From JANNPJ01 sp965200525 (lineage in GTDB: Bacteria; Actinomycetota; Actinomycetes; Actinomycetales; Kineosporiaceae), in assembly GCA_965200525.1 (NCBI GenBank), contig OZ241368.1:2852001-2916000 (forward strand): 64,000 nucleotides of DNA, given 5' to 3'. The position numbers and the translations under genes were made by a program. Shown here in pieces: positions 40,289 through 48,985 of the stretch (position 1 is its first letter; each line of letters begins with the position of its first letter). Under the pieces are notes generated by a model that saw only the letters and a program-made list of their open reading frames with translations, had not been told where the DNA came from and searched no databases.

Positions 40289-41119
40289 TCAGTGCTGCCG
40301 GTGCTCGGTGAGGACCGCGTCGCACAGGGCCGGCCAGGCCTGTTTGGCCCAGTCCGCGAACGGCAGGTCGGTCAGGCAGACACAGCCGAGGCCGGCATCG
40401 GGGTCGATCCAGAGAAAGGTGCCGGCCGCACCGAAATGGCCGAACGCCGTCGGTGAGATCACCGATCCGGCCCAGTGCCCGGGTCGGGCGAAGTTTCGCT
40501 CGAAGCCCAGGCCCCAGTCGAGCGGGTTGAACCGGCCCAGGCCGGGCAGGATGCCGGCCAGACCGGGAAACTGCACGGTGACGGCGTCCGCCAGGGTGCC
40601 GGGGGTCAGCAACCGGGGGGCCAGCAGTTCGGCGCCGAAGCCGACCAGGTCGCGGGCGGTGCTGGTGGCGCCGAAGGCCGGCGAGCCGGGGAGCTGGGTC
40701 GAGGTCAGGCCGAGCGGCTCAAGTACGCCCTCGGCCAGGTACTCGGCGAACGGGATCGCGGTGACCTCGGTGAAGTGGTCGGCCAGCTCCTCGAAACCGC
40801 GGTTGGAGTAGATCCGCTTGGCCCCCGGAGCGCTCTGCACCGGGGCCCCGCTCTCGAAGCCGTACCCGGCGGTGTGGGCCAGCAGATGCCGGACGGTGGC
40901 TCCAGGCGGGCCGGCCGCGTCGTCCAGTCCGAGAGCCTCTTCCTCCAGGCCGACCAGCACGGCGTACGCGGTCAGCAGCTTGGTCACCGAGGCCAGCTCG
41001 AAGCGGGCGTCGAGGTCGCCGAACGTCTCCAGCACCCCGGCCGGGCCGAACACCGCCGCGGCGACGTTCGGCACCTGCCACCGGGCCGGCCAGTCGCCGA
41101 GCTGTTCGAGGGCGCTCAA
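40289..41119 (-). CDS. Serine hydrolase, class C beta-lactamase family
   Basis: 276 residues from TTG at 41119, overlapping the dnaX stop (TTGA); no ATG or GTG fits. The active-site tetrad SVTK in FELASVTKLLTAYAVL (about 45-60), YSN in AKRIYSNRGFEEL and a late FGHFGAAG (HxG-like) are the class C/DD-peptidase-like triad. No signal peptide is visible, so it is probably an intracellular esterase or peptidase of the EstB type rather than an exported beta-lactamase. Coupling to dnaX is probably positional. Confidence 0.83.
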   Translation of the reverse strand: MSALEQLGDWPARWQVPNVAAAVFGPAGVLETFGDLDARFELASVTKLLTAYAVLVGLEEEALGLDDAAGPPGATVRHLLAHTAGYGFESGAPVQSAPGAKRIYSNRGFEELADHFTEVTAIPFAEYLAEGVLEPLGLTSTQLPGSPAFGATSTARDLVGFGAELLAPRLLTPGTLADAVTVQFPGLAGILPGLGRFNPLDWGLGFERNFARPGHWAGSVISPTAFGHFGAAGTFLWIDPDAGLGCVCLTDLPFADWAKQAWPALCDAVLTEHRQH

Positions 41120-43638
41120 GAGCTGGATTCCTCGATCACCCGGCCGCCGAGCAGATCCTGGACGAGCTGGGTGCCGACCAGGTGTGAGCCCTCGAAGTCC
41201 TGGTCGTCGGCGCTGGGCTCGTCGTCGGCCAGGGTGACCGTGCGGGGAGCGGTGCGGGCCGCCTCGACGGCCTCCGCCTTCGGCAGGTCGATCGACTTGG
41301 GCAGGTCGACCGTTGCGGGCCGCTCGATCGTTTTCGGCCGGCCGGCCGGGGTCGGCGGGTCGATCGTCGCCGGCGGCTGAGACGGTTGCGGCACGGCTGC
41401 GACCGGGGCGTCTCCCCAGGACGCCGCGGCCTGGCGAACCGCGGCCTGAGCGGCCGGGGGCTTGACCGGGGGTGGGGCCGCCGGCGGCTTGCTCGCGGCC
41501 GGCCGGGCCGCCGGAGCGGTCGCGGTCGGGGTGGCGGGCGGGGTGGGGCGCTGGGCCCGTACTGGGCGACCGTCGTCCGGGGGGACCTCGTCGTCCCACA
41601 CCGGCTCCTCGAGGGACGGCGGGATGTCGTCGTAGGGCGAGGACGGCGGGGCCGAGGGACGGCGGGTGGTGGCGGTCCGGGGGGCCGGGGTTGAGGCCGG
41701 GGCTGGGGACGGCGGGATCGCCGTTGCGGGCGGCGGGCTGGGGCGCCGGTCGGGCGCGGCCGGGGTCGGGACTGGGGTCGGCGGGGTCGACGTTGCGGGG
41801 GCCGGGCGGGGAGCCGGAGCTGAGGGGGCTCGAACCGGTGCCGCCGATCGGGGGGCCGAGTCCCGGCCCGAGTCCCGAGCTGGGGCCGCGTTGCCGGGGC
41901 CCTTGAAGTCGGCCGAGGCCATGGCCTCGACCTGGCAGTCCAGGCCGATCACGTCGATCAGGGCCTGGCGCAGGAAGTCGGGGTGGGCGCCCCGGCTGAA
42001 CGACGCCGCCCGGCCGGCCGAGTCGAAGCCGAGCAGCAACCGCTTGCCGTCGTAGTCGAGCACCTGCGCGTACTGCGAGACCAGGCTCCAGGTGGTGCGC
42101 TTGATCGAGGCCAGCGCGTTCATCACCTCGGTCCACATCCGGCGGACCGCTTCGAGGTCGCCGGTGCCGCCACCGGCCGGAGCCGGAGCCGGTGCGGGGG
42201 GTGACGCGGGGGCCGGAGTCGAGGCTGAGGTGGGAGCCGAGGCCGCTGGCCCGGCGGCCGGGGCGGGGCGGCCGGTCTCGGACGGCGCCGGCCGGGACGG
42301 CTCGGGCCACGACCGGTCGGGCGCGGCGGCCGGCGCAGGCGGCTTCGGAGGCTCTGCAACCGGTGCCGGTGCCGGGGTGGGCGTGGGCTCGGGTCGGGCC
42401 ACCGCCTCGGCCGGGCGAGGCTCCGGCCGGGCCACCGGAGCGGTGCCGGCGGGCGCCGGGCTGCCGATCCCGCCGGAGGCGTTGACCCGCTTCTCCAGCC
42501 GGTCGAGCCGGGCGCCGAGGCCCCGCTCGCCCTCCTCGGCCGAGGGCAGCAGCAAGCGGGCGCAGAGCAGCTCCAGCTGCAGCCGGGGCGACGTCGCGCC
42601 GGTCATCTCGGTCAGCGCGGCATTGGTGACGTCGGCCGCCCGGGACAGCTCGGCCGCGCCGAACCGGGTCGCCTGGCTACGCATCCGCTCGAGCTGGTCG
42701 TCGGGCAGGCCCCGGAAGACGGCGTGACCGCCGTCCCGCAGCGCGGCCACCACCAGCAGGTCGCGCAACCGCTCGAGCAGGTCCTCGACGAAGCGGCGCG
42801 GATCGTGGCCGGACTCGATCACCCGGTCGACGACCCGGAACACGGTGCCCCCGTCGCCGGCCGCCAGCGCATCGGTGACGTCGTCCAGCAGGGCGTTGTC
42901 GGTGTAGCCGAGCAGGGCGATGGCGGTGGCGTAGGTCAGGCCGTCGTCGCCGGCCCCGCCGATCAGCTGGTCCAGCACCGAGAGCGAGTCGCGCACCGAG
43001 CCGCCGCCGGAGCGGACCACCAGGGGCAGCACGCCCTTGCCGGCCTCCACCCCCTCGCGCTCGCACAGCTCGGCCAGGTACGAGGTGAGCCGCTCCGGCG
43101 GCACCAGCCGGAACGGGTAGTGGTGGGTCCGCGACCGGATGGTGCCGATCACCTTCTCCGGCTCGGTCGTGGCGAAGATGAACCGGATGTGTTCCGGGGG
43201 TTCCTCGACGATCTTCAGCAGGGCGTTGAAACCCTGCGGCGAGACCATGTGGGCCTCGTCGATGATGAACACCTTGAAGCGGTCGCGGACGGGCGCGAAA
43301 GCAGCCCGTTCGCGCAGGTCACGGGCGTCGTCCACGCCGCCGTGGCTGGCCGCGTCGATCTCGACCACGTCGAGGCTGCCGGGGCCGCCCCGGGCCAGCT
43401 CGACGCACGACGGGCAGACCCCGCAGGGCGTCGGTGTCGGCCCCTGCTCGCAGTTCAGGCAGCGGGCCAGGATCCGGGCGCTGGTGGTCTTGCCGCACCC
43501 GCGCGGGCCGGAGAACAAGTAGGCGTGATTGACCCGGTTCTTGGTCAGGGCGATCGAGAGCGGCCCGGTGACCTGCTCCTGGCCGATCACCTCGGCGAAC
43601 GACTCGGGCCGGTAGCGGCGGTACAGAGCGGTCGTCAC
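41116..43638 (-). CDS. dnaX: DNA polymerase III subunit gamma/tau
   Basis: 840 residues from GTG at 43638 (TTALYRRYRPESFAEVIGQEQ is the conserved start; the open frame extends further but lacks conservation). Walker A SGPRGCGKTTSAR is at about 46-58, the zinc module CLNCEQGPTPTPCGVCPSC at about 64-82 and the DEAHM box follows. The AAA+ clamp-loader core ends by about 370. A very long Pro/Ala-rich linker (about 400-560, then 620-800) carries tau-specific segments that bind the polymerase. It loads the sliding clamp. Adjacent to the SRP RNA, as usual in actinobacteria. Confidence 0.95.
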   Translation of the reverse strand: MTTALYRRYRPESFAEVIGQEQVTGPLSIALTKNRVNHAYLFSGPRGCGKTTSARILARCLNCEQGPTPTPCGVCPSCVELARGGPGSLDVVEIDAASHGGVDDARDLRERAAFAPVRDRFKVFIIDEAHMVSPQGFNALLKIVEEPPEHIRFIFATTEPEKVIGTIRSRTHHYPFRLVPPERLTSYLAELCEREGVEAGKGVLPLVVRSGGGSVRDSLSVLDQLIGGAGDDGLTYATAIALLGYTDNALLDDVTDALAAGDGGTVFRVVDRVIESGHDPRRFVEDLLERLRDLLVVAALRDGGHAVFRGLPDDQLERMRSQATRFGAAELSRAADVTNAALTEMTGATSPRLQLELLCARLLLPSAEEGERGLGARLDRLEKRVNASGGIGSPAPAGTAPVARPEPRPAEAVARPEPTPTPAPAPVAEPPKPPAPAAAPDRSWPEPSRPAPSETGRPAPAAGPAASAPTSASTPAPASPPAPAPAPAGGGTGDLEAVRRMWTEVMNALASIKRTTWSLVSQYAQVLDYDGKRLLLGFDSAGRAASFSRGAHPDFLRQALIDVIGLDCQVEAMASADFKGPGNAAPARDSGRDSAPRSAAPVRAPSAPAPRPAPATSTPPTPVPTPAAPDRRPSPPPATAIPPSPAPASTPAPRTATTRRPSAPPSSPYDDIPPSLEEPVWDDEVPPDDGRPVRAQRPTPPATPTATAPAARPAASKPPAAPPPVKPPAAQAAVRQAAASWGDAPVAAVPQPSQPPATIDPPTPAGRPKTIERPATVDLPKSIDLPKAEAVEAARTAPRTVTLADDEPSADDQDFEGSHLVGTQLVQDLLGGRVIEESSS

Positions 43639-43727
43639 GGGAGTCAGAGTAGACGCCCGGGCCGACAGTGGCTCCGGGGTCGCCGGCCGGCCCACGACAA
43701 GGCCGGGACAAGGGCCGGGACAAACGA

Positions 43728-43819
43728 GCGACCCCCCGCACACCCGTCAGAGCTCACCTACCCTTGCTGCCTTCCGGCCCTGGGGGAGTTCAGCGAGATG
43801 ACGCCGCACGAGGGGTCGC
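43728..43819 (-). ncRNA. ffs: Signal recognition particle (4.5S-type) RNA
   Basis: On the minus strand GGGCCGGAAGGCAGCAAGGG is the SRP54-binding loop, flanked by pairing arms. The 5' GCGACCCCTCGTGCG pairs with the 3' TGCGGGGGGTCGC, giving a single hairpin of about 92 nt. TAGAGT at 43830-43825 (minus strand) is a good -10 box six bases upstream. The RNA targets membrane proteins with Ffh. Confidence 0.93.
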
Positions 43820-43927
43820 CGAACACTCTACCCACTGTCCGAGGGCGGCGCGCCCACCGGCGCCGGATCGCCCCCCGGACGGGTGGGTGGACCGAACTGC
43901 CCCTCCGGCATGGCTAGACTCCTGCGC

Positions 43928-44012
43928 GGAGGATTCGCCTAGTGGCCTATGGCGCTCGCTTGGAAAGCGGGTTGGGTTAACGCCCTCAGGGGTTCAAATC
44001 CCCTATCCTCCG
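43928..44012 (+). tRNA. tRNA-Ser, anticodon GGA
   Basis: Acceptor arms GGAGGAT (43928-43934) and ATCCTCC (44005-44011) with discriminator G; anticodon loop TTGGAAA within CTCGC/GCGGG gives GGA at 43962-43964. Long variable arm and TTCAAAT T-loop confirm class II serine tRNA reading UCC/UCU. No CCA is encoded. TAGACT at 43915-43920 is a likely -10 box. Confidence 0.96.
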
Positions 44013-44018
44013 CCGCCG

Positions 44019-44051
44019 GAACGGCCCGCGACCACTGGTCGCGGGCCGTTC
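44019..44051 (+). terminator. tRNA-Ser(GGA) terminator
   Basis: ACGGCCCGCGACC-ACT-GGTCGCGGGCCGT is a perfect 13-bp stem, extended by two flanking pairs, starting seven bases after the tRNA. TCGTCGTTCC follows. Confidence 0.85.
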
Positions 44052-44138
44052 GTCGTTCCCGGGTCCCGCGTCGTCCTCAGCTCCCGTCGTTCCGGCCCCG
44101 GGTCGTTCTCGGCGCTTGCCTCGCCCGACATCGCGAGT

Positions 44139-44169
44139 TATCGTTATTCGATAATATCGTTTATCGATG
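44139..44169. promoter_or_regulatory. AT-rich tandem operator of the DUF2975/XRE operon
   Basis: TATCG-TTATT-CGATA (44139-44153) and TATCG-TTTAT-CGATG (44155-44169) are two copies of one palindrome, 16 bases centre to centre, in an AT-rich island just before the ribosome site GGAGGA of the DUF2975 gene. The XRE repressor encoded second in the operon is the natural ligand. Confidence 0.7.
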
Positions 44170-44180
44170 CGGAGGAACCG

Positions 44181-44834
44181 ATGGTGGACGACGAGATCCG
44201 GCCGGCGGGGCTGCGGGCCGCCGAGGCCGTGCTGCTCCTGGGGCTGGCCGCGGTGGCTGTGCTGGGCATCGCCCGGCCGCTGATCGGGCCGGGTGGGCTC
44301 GACCTCGCCCGGGGCGGGCTGTTCGGCGCGCTGCCCGCGATCGACGTCACCCTGCAGGACCGGATGCATCTCGAGCCGGCCCCGCCCCAGCTCGGGGCCG
44401 GGCCCGTCGCTGCAGGTCAGGGCGGTGAACTACACGGACCGCTGAAGGCCCAGGTGCAGTTGTTCAACCTCGACCTCGCCCAGCGGCTGGGCGTGACCGG
44501 GGCCCAGGTGGTGGCCGGCATCGTCGCCTTCGGCGTCCTGCTGATCCTGTTGCTGATCGTCCGCAGCCTGGGCCGGGGCGATCCGTTCCGGTCGGGCAAC
44601 ATCAGCCTGCTGGTGGCGATGGCCGCCCTGGTCGGGGCGGGCGGGCAGGCGGCCGTCTTCCTGGCCGTCTGGGGTCGGGTCAGCGTGCTCAGCCAGCCGA
44701 CCCTGGAGCCGTACGTGGTGATCGACGCCTCGATCAACTTTCTCCCGGTGCTGGCGATGGGGGGCATCCTGATCGCGGCCGAGGTGTTCCGCCGGGGGCG
44801 CCGGTTGCGTGAGGACGTCGAGGGGCTGGTGTGA
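44181..44834 (+). CDS. DUF2975 family membrane protein
   Basis: 217 residues from ATG at 44181 with GGAGGA upstream. Four hydrophobic helices (about 12-32, 105-128, 140-165, 185-205) and the segment FNLDLAQRLGVTGAQVVAGIVAFGVLLILLLIVRSLGRGDPF are DUF2975 features. Genes of this family are almost always paired with a small Cro/CI-type regulator (YozG-like), as here. The membrane protein may sense a signal and influence the regulator, but this is untested. Its stop overlaps the next GTG (GTGA). Confidence 0.85.
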   Translation: MVDDEIRPAGLRAAEAVLLLGLAAVAVLGIARPLIGPGGLDLARGGLFGALPAIDVTLQDRMHLEPAPPQLGAGPVAAGQGGELHGPLKAQVQLFNLDLAQRLGVTGAQVVAGIVAFGVLLILLLIVRSLGRGDPFRSGNISLLVAMAALVGAGGQAAVFLAVWGRVSVLSQPTLEPYVVIDASINFLPVLAMGGILIAAEVFRRGRRLREDVEGLV

Positions 44835-45106
44835 GCGAACCGCAGGACGGTCCGGAAGAGGGGGCCCGGCACGCGATCGACGTCCATCTCGATCGCCTGC
44901 TGGCCGAACGACAGCTGACCCTGACCGAATTGGCCGAGCGGGTCGGCGTCACCCTGGTCAATCTCTCGGTGCTGAAAAACGGCCGGGCGAAGGCCATTCG
45001 GTTCAGTACGCTCACCGCGATCTGCCGCGAGCTGGGCTGCCAGCCGGGCGACCTGCTGGCCTACCGTGAATCGGTGGCGGTTTCGCCCCTAGAATCACCA
45101 AGGTGA
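44831..45106 (+). CDS. XRE/Cro-CI family regulator
   Basis: 91 residues from GTG at 44831. The helix-turn-helix is IDVHLDRLLAERQLTLTELAERVGVTLVNLSVLKNGRAKAIRFSTLTAICRELGCQPGDLL, the compact YozG-like layout with a conserved LKNGRAKAIRFSTL recognition region. It is coupled to DUF2975 upstream and its TGA overlaps the GTG of the small gene at 45103. It presumably binds the TATCG-N5-CGATA pair in front of the operon. Confidence 0.92.
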   Translation: MSEPQDGPEEGARHAIDVHLDRLLAERQLTLTELAERVGVTLVNLSVLKNGRAKAIRFSTLTAICRELGCQPGDLLAYRESVAVSPLESPR

Positions 45107-45108
45107 TT
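45093..45108. promoter_or_regulatory. Inverted repeat over the small gene start
   Basis: AATCACCAAGGTGATT has 7-bp arms and covers the GTG start at 45103 and the XRE stop. It could be a leaderless-promoter operator or an RNA hairpin that controls translation of the small protein. Confidence 0.45.
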
Positions 45109-45399
45109 TTCAAGGCAGTCGGCGAAGGGCGCCCGTACCCCGAACACGGGTACAGCACGCCCAAACAGTGGTCCGACGTGCCCCCCAGCCAGGTGAGACT
45201 CGACGATCTGGTCACCACCAAGCGCACTCTTGATCTGGCTGCGCTGCTTTCGGAGGACTCTACTTTTTTCGGTGACTTGTTCGCGCACGTCGTGCAGTAT
45301 CAAGGCACGCTGTACCTGGAAGATGGGCTGCATCGCGCAGTGCGAGCCGCGTTGCACCAGCGGCCCGTTCTGCATGCGCGGGTGCTCGTGCTCGAATGA
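45103..45399 (+). CDS. Conserved small actinobacterial protein
   Basis: 98 residues from GTG at 45103, overlapping the XRE stop. It begins MIFKAVGEGRPYPEHGYSTPKQWSDVPPSQVRLDDLVTTKRTLDLAALLSEDSTFFGDLFAHVV and ends LHRAVRAALHQRPVLHARVLVLE, a strongly conserved pattern found in streptomycetes and relatives, sometimes labelled a VapB-type antitoxin. No toxin gene is adjacent and no DNA-binding motif is evident, so I treat the function as unknown. The conserved GDLFAHVVxYQGTLYLEDGLHRA core suggests an alpha/beta fold. Confidence 0.85.
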   Translation: MIFKAVGEGRPYPEHGYSTPKQWSDVPPSQVRLDDLVTTKRTLDLAALLSEDSTFFGDLFAHVVQYQGTLYLEDGLHRAVRAALHQRPVLHARVLVLE

Positions 45400-45450
45400 C
45401 CGGATGACGGCGCTCACGGTTGCGCGGTCCGTCTGCAAGGGGGCCAGGCG

Positions 45451-46050
45451 ATGTCGCCGTCCGACGATCACACCGGCACGCTCCTGCCGTCCCGAGAGTC
45501 CCGCACCCGAGATCGCCAACGCCGGCAGACCTACACCTTTCTCGGCCTGTTCGTCTTCGTGGCGCTGGTCGGATTCACCGCGCTGGGCAACTGGCAGGGG
45601 TGGTGGACCATCGGCGGCTCGGCCGAGGCGGCCGTCCGGCCGTGCCCGGTGCAGGTGGTCAGCGACCCGCAGGACACCGAGGTCAACGTCTACAACGGGA
45701 CCAACCGCAACGGCCTGGCCGCCGCGGTGACCAAGGAACTGGCGGCTCGCGACTTCTCCATGCTGGAGACCGGCACCGAGGCCCAGAGCAAGCCGCTGCC
45801 GTACGCGGCGATGATCCGGTACGGGCCCACCGGGCGGGTCGAGGCCCACACCGTGGCCCTGCAGTTCATCGGCCCGGTCAAGCTGGTCAGGGACAAGCGC
45901 GACGACCAGACCGTCGACGTCCTGCTGGGGGAGAAGTACACCCAGATGCTGAGTCGCAAGAAGGCGGCCGCGGCGATCCAGCCGAAGGACGAGCCGACCA
46001 ACTGCGTGCCGGTGACGACGCCCGCCGCCCCGGTGCCGAGCACGTCGTGA
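45451..46050 (+). CDS. LytR C-terminal domain protein
   Basis: 199 residues: a basic cytoplasmic start, one membrane helix (TFLGLFVFVALVGFTALG, about 28-46), then a LytR_C domain (about 65-165) with VQVVSDPQDTEVNVYNGTNRNGLAAAVTKELAARDF and LPYAAMIRYGPTGRVEAHTVALQFIGPVKLV. The domain is found at the C-terminus of some LCP proteins and as small anchored proteins in actinobacteria, where it is thought to bind wall precursors. It is 8 bases upstream of the next gene. Confidence 0.88.
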   Translation: MSPSDDHTGTLLPSRESRTRDRQRRQTYTFLGLFVFVALVGFTALGNWQGWWTIGGSAEAAVRPCPVQVVSDPQDTEVNVYNGTNRNGLAAAVTKELAARDFSMLETGTEAQSKPLPYAAMIRYGPTGRVEAHTVALQFIGPVKLVRDKRDDQTVDVLLGEKYTQMLSRKKAAAAIQPKDEPTNCVPVTTPAAPVPSTS

Positions 46051-46057
46051 CCGGCCG

Positions 46058-46648
46058 ATGAGCCCGCCCGGGTCGGCCCGGGCCGGTGGCCCGGCGGACG
46101 CGGTCGCCGCGGCCACCCGGATCTACCTGCGCGGCGAGGCCCTGGACATGTCCGCCCTGGCCGGCGAGCTCGGGATCGGCCGGGCCACCCTCTACCGCTG
46201 GGTCGGCAATCGGGAGGACCTGCTGGCCGCCGTCCTGGCCGAAGGGACCGAGCGCACCTACCGAGCCGTGATCAAGGACGCGCGGGGCGAGGGCATCGCG
46301 CTGGTGATCGACTGCCTGCGCCGGTTCATGCACACCGTGCTGGCCACCCCGCCCCTGCTGGCCCTGACCCAGCGCGAGCCGCTGCTCTTCATCCGGATCG
46401 CCACCATGCCCGGTGCGATCGAGAGCCGGTCGGCTGACCTGGTCGCGGAGCTGCTGCAGCAGGAGGCGGCCGGGGGCCGGCTCCGGCTGATGCTGCCGGC
46501 GCCGGTGATGGCCCAGGCGATCATCCGGATCTGCGACTCGCACCTGTATGCGCACCTGCTGGGCCGCAACGAGCCCGAGATCGAGACCGGCCTGCAGCTG
46601 GTCGAGCTGCTGCTGACCGCTCAGCAGCGGGGGACCGGCGAGCTGTAG
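46058..46648 (+). CDS. QsdR/TetR family transcriptional regulator
   Basis: 196 residues from ATG at 46058, following the LytR_C gene by 7 bases. The DNA-binding half contains MSALAGELGIGRATLYRWVGNREDLLAAVLAEG, the TetR helix-turn-helix in the QsdR version. The C-terminal half is helical. QsdR-type regulators control gamma-butyrolactone or quorum-signal degradation genes in some actinobacteria; no lactonase is nearby. Its 3' end overlaps the DUF1906 gene by 28 bases. Confidence 0.85.
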   Translation: MSPPGSARAGGPADAVAAATRIYLRGEALDMSALAGELGIGRATLYRWVGNREDLLAAVLAEGTERTYRAVIKDARGEGIALVIDCLRRFMHTVLATPPLLALTQREPLLFIRIATMPGAIESRSADLVAELLQQEAAGGRLRLMLPAPVMAQAIIRICDSHLYAHLLGRNEPEIETGLQLVELLLTAQQRGTGEL

Positions 46649-47985
46649 GTCTTCCGGCTGGGCGAGGCCACGAAGTAGTCGCTCACGTAGCGCCCGTTGT
46701 CGAGCTGGTCCCAGACCTTGGTCGTGCCGGTCTTGTGGGCGGCCTTCTTCTGGCAGACCACCCAGGCCAGGGCGCCGCCGGGCAGGGTGCTCTTCTTCGC
46801 CTCGGCCGCTCCGGCGCCGCTGCGGGCCGCGGTGCCGCCGGTCGGTTTCACCTGGTAGGGGTAGGCACAGCGGGCGATCGGGCTGCTCCAGCCCGGCTTG
46901 GCCGGCGTGTCCAGGTAGGCGTCGCTCACGTAGGTACCGGTGGCGAGTTTGTCCCAGACCCGGGTGCCGTTCACCCGGGTGCCGGTGGTCTGGCACATCA
47001 CCGCTACCGGGGTGCCGGCCCACAGGTCGCCGGCCGACTTCGACGACTTCTTCGGGCCGGACCGGTAGTGCGTGTTCGCGGTGACCAGGTGGGAGAACGC
47101 GGCGGTGGCGACCGGGGCGTCGACCCAGTCGCTGTCGATGTTCATCGTCACCCCGTTCCACGTCTCGTTGTGGTCGCCCTGGTACTGCTTGACCCGCTGG
47201 TGCCGGCTGAAAGCCGATTTCGGGACGCCGGTGAAGCCGGTGGTGGTCTGCCGGCCGTCCCAGCGGGCCACCCAGAGCACGTCCGGACGGGCGTAGGCGG
47301 CGGCGGAGTAGGAGGCCCCCAGGTGGGCCGCGCCGGAGGCCAGGTTCACGTAGACGCCGGACAGGTAGCCGCGACGGTGCAGCCGGGTGGTGTAACCGGA
47401 CAGGTACTTCAGGACGGCGGTCCGGCAGGACTTGATCGTCGGGGTGTAGCTCTCCATGTCGGCGTAGATCGCGCTGCCGGGCTGCAGGCCGAGCGCGCCG
47501 AGGGCGTTGATCGCGTCGTCGGCGTCGGCCGAGCCCTGAGCCGCGGCCCGGGACGGGGTGATCTTGGTGGCGTGCGGGTGGTCGCCACAGGGAGCCTGGC
47601 GGCCGAGGTAGATCGGCAGCAGGCGCCAGCCCATCCCGGTCACCGCGCCGACCCAGTCCGCGGTCAGGTTGGGCTGGGCGCAGGACCGGTTGATCCCGCC
47701 GACGTAGACGCCGATCGCCCGGTACGGCGACGCCGTCCAGGCGCTCATCGCCTCGACCGCGGGAGCCGTGCAGGTGTCGAAGGCGGCGCCGGTGTAGCGG
47801 GTGGCGGTGGCCCGCTTCGCGAACCGGACCGGTGTCGACGGCCCGGCCGCGGCCTGGGCGGTGACCGAGGCTGTCACCGCCGCGAGCGTGGGGGCGGCGG
47901 TCGCGGCCGGCGCGGTCAGCACGGCGGACGCCGCCAGAGCCAGGCCGGCGGCAGCGGTGGCGGCAACAGCGACGTGACGGTTCAA
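46621..47985 (-). CDS. Secreted DUF1906 (Rv2525c-like) glycoside hydrolase-like protein
   Basis: 454 residues from TTG at 47985 with GGAAGG upstream; no ATG/GTG fits the signal peptide (HVAVAATAAAGLALAASAVLTAPAATAAP). The DUF1906 TIM-barrel-like domain (about 60-300) includes YTGAAFDTCTAPAVEAMSAW, YRAIGVYVGGINRSCAQPNLTADWVGAVTGMGWRLLPIYLG and GSAIYADMESYTPTI. Two C-terminal SH3-like repeats follow (VNGTRVWDKLATGTYVSDAYLDTP; KTGTTKVWDQLDNGRYVSDYFVASP), each likely wall-binding. Rv2525c of M. tuberculosis is a wall-associated, TAT-exported relative. The enzymatic activity is unproven. Confidence 0.87.
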   Translation of the reverse strand: MNRHVAVAATAAAGLALAASAVLTAPAATAAPTLAAVTASVTAQAAAGPSTPVRFAKRATATRYTGAAFDTCTAPAVEAMSAWTASPYRAIGVYVGGINRSCAQPNLTADWVGAVTGMGWRLLPIYLGRQAPCGDHPHATKITPSRAAAQGSADADDAINALGALGLQPGSAIYADMESYTPTIKSCRTAVLKYLSGYTTRLHRRGYLSGVYVNLASGAAHLGASYSAAAYARPDVLWVARWDGRQTTTGFTGVPKSAFSRHQRVKQYQGDHNETWNGVTMNIDSDWVDAPVATAAFSHLVTANTHYRSGPKKSSKSAGDLWAGTPVAVMCQTTGTRVNGTRVWDKLATGTYVSDAYLDTPAKPGWSSPIARCAYPYQVKPTGGTAARSGAGAAEAKKSTLPGGALAWVVCQKKAAHKTGTTKVWDQLDNGRYVSDYFVASPSRKTYSSPVPRC

Positions 47986-48092
47986 GGTGAGGCCTTCCCC
48001 CGGTCGATGCGAACGGCAATCAGGCTAAAGCACATCGACCCGGACACAACGGTCCGGATCTGGAGGCTTGGTGGAGATCTGGTGAAGCCGCC

Positions 48093-48938
48093 TCAGCCGC
48101 TGGCCCGGGCCGCGGCGTCGAGCCGGGTGTACACCTCGGGCCGGCGGTCCTGGAACAGGTCGTTGGCCGGCGAGATGGCCTTGTCCCAGGTCTGGGCCGG
48201 CTCGATCACGGCCCGAGCGACCGGGTACCCGGCGGGCGTCGGCTCGGCCTTGGACAGCACCCAGCCCTCGGCGCCGACGATCGCGGTGCCCTGGGTCCAG
48301 TCCTGCCCGCGCTCGACCCCGGCCCGGTCGCAGCAGGCGATGAACACCTTGTTCACCCGGGCCGCGGCCATCGCGATCACCACCTCGGGGGCGTGCTCGC
48401 CGTCCGGGTGCGGCACCAGCGGCCAGTTGGTCGGGACGGCCAGGATCTCGGCCCCGGCCCGGGCCAGGCCGCGGGTCATCTCCGGGAACTCCAGGTCGTA
48501 ACAGATCAGGACGCCGAGCCGGCCGACCCGGGTGGCGAGCACCGGCGGCGCGGCGTCCCCCGGGGTGAAGTACCGCTTCTCGGTGTCCCACAGGTGCACC
48601 TTGCGGTAGACGGCGAGGACGCCGTCCCGGTCGAGGACGGCGGCGCTGTTGTACACCAGCCCGTCGGTGCCCTGCTCGGCGAAGCCACCGACCACCACGG
48701 CGCCGCCGGCGGCGGCGGCCCAGTCGGCGAACACCTGGTGGTCGGGGGTGATGGCCAGGGCCCGGGCCTCGTCCATCGACTCCAGCACGTAGCCCGAGGT
48801 GACCAGCTCGGGCACCACGATCAGGTCGACCCCGTCGGCGGCGGCGGCCGCGATCGCCTCGGTCGCCCGCGCGCAGTTGTCGTCGAACTCGCCGACCTGC
48901 GGGCTCAGCTGCAGGCAGGCCACATCGACAGAGTTCAC
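48093..48938 (-). CDS. Carbon-nitrogen (nitrilase superfamily) hydrolase
   Basis: 281 residues from GTG at 48938 with GAGGTG upstream; an ATG at 48956 has no ribosome site. The catalytic triad Glu-Lys-Cys is visible: VVPELVTSGY (Glu about 40), YRKVHLWDTEKRYF (Lys about 111) and LICYDLEFPEMTR (Cys about 144). The family hydrolyses amides, nitriles or carbamoyl groups. It is downstream of the HisD homologue in the same orientation with a 47-base gap, suggesting a joint catabolic role. Confidence 0.92.
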   Translation of the reverse strand: MNSVDVACLQLSPQVGEFDDNCARATEAIAAAAADGVDLIVVPELVTSGYVLESMDEARALAITPDHQVFADWAAAAGGAVVVGGFAEQGTDGLVYNSAAVLDRDGVLAVYRKVHLWDTEKRYFTPGDAAPPVLATRVGRLGVLICYDLEFPEMTRGLARAGAEILAVPTNWPLVPHPDGEHAPEVVIAMAAARVNKVFIACCDRAGVERGQDWTQGTAIVGAEGWVLSKAEPTPAGYPVARAVIEPAQTWDKAISPANDLFQDRRPEVYTRLDAAARASG

Positions 48939-48985
48939 GGAGCCAGTACACCTCATCGCGGTTCGGCGGAGAAGGTCGGCCCGGT

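Noticed and set aside
45103..45399. VapB-type antitoxin with a partner toxin
   Set aside because: No toxin gene overlaps or follows; the neighbours are a LytR_C gene and an XRE regulator that belongs with DUF2975.
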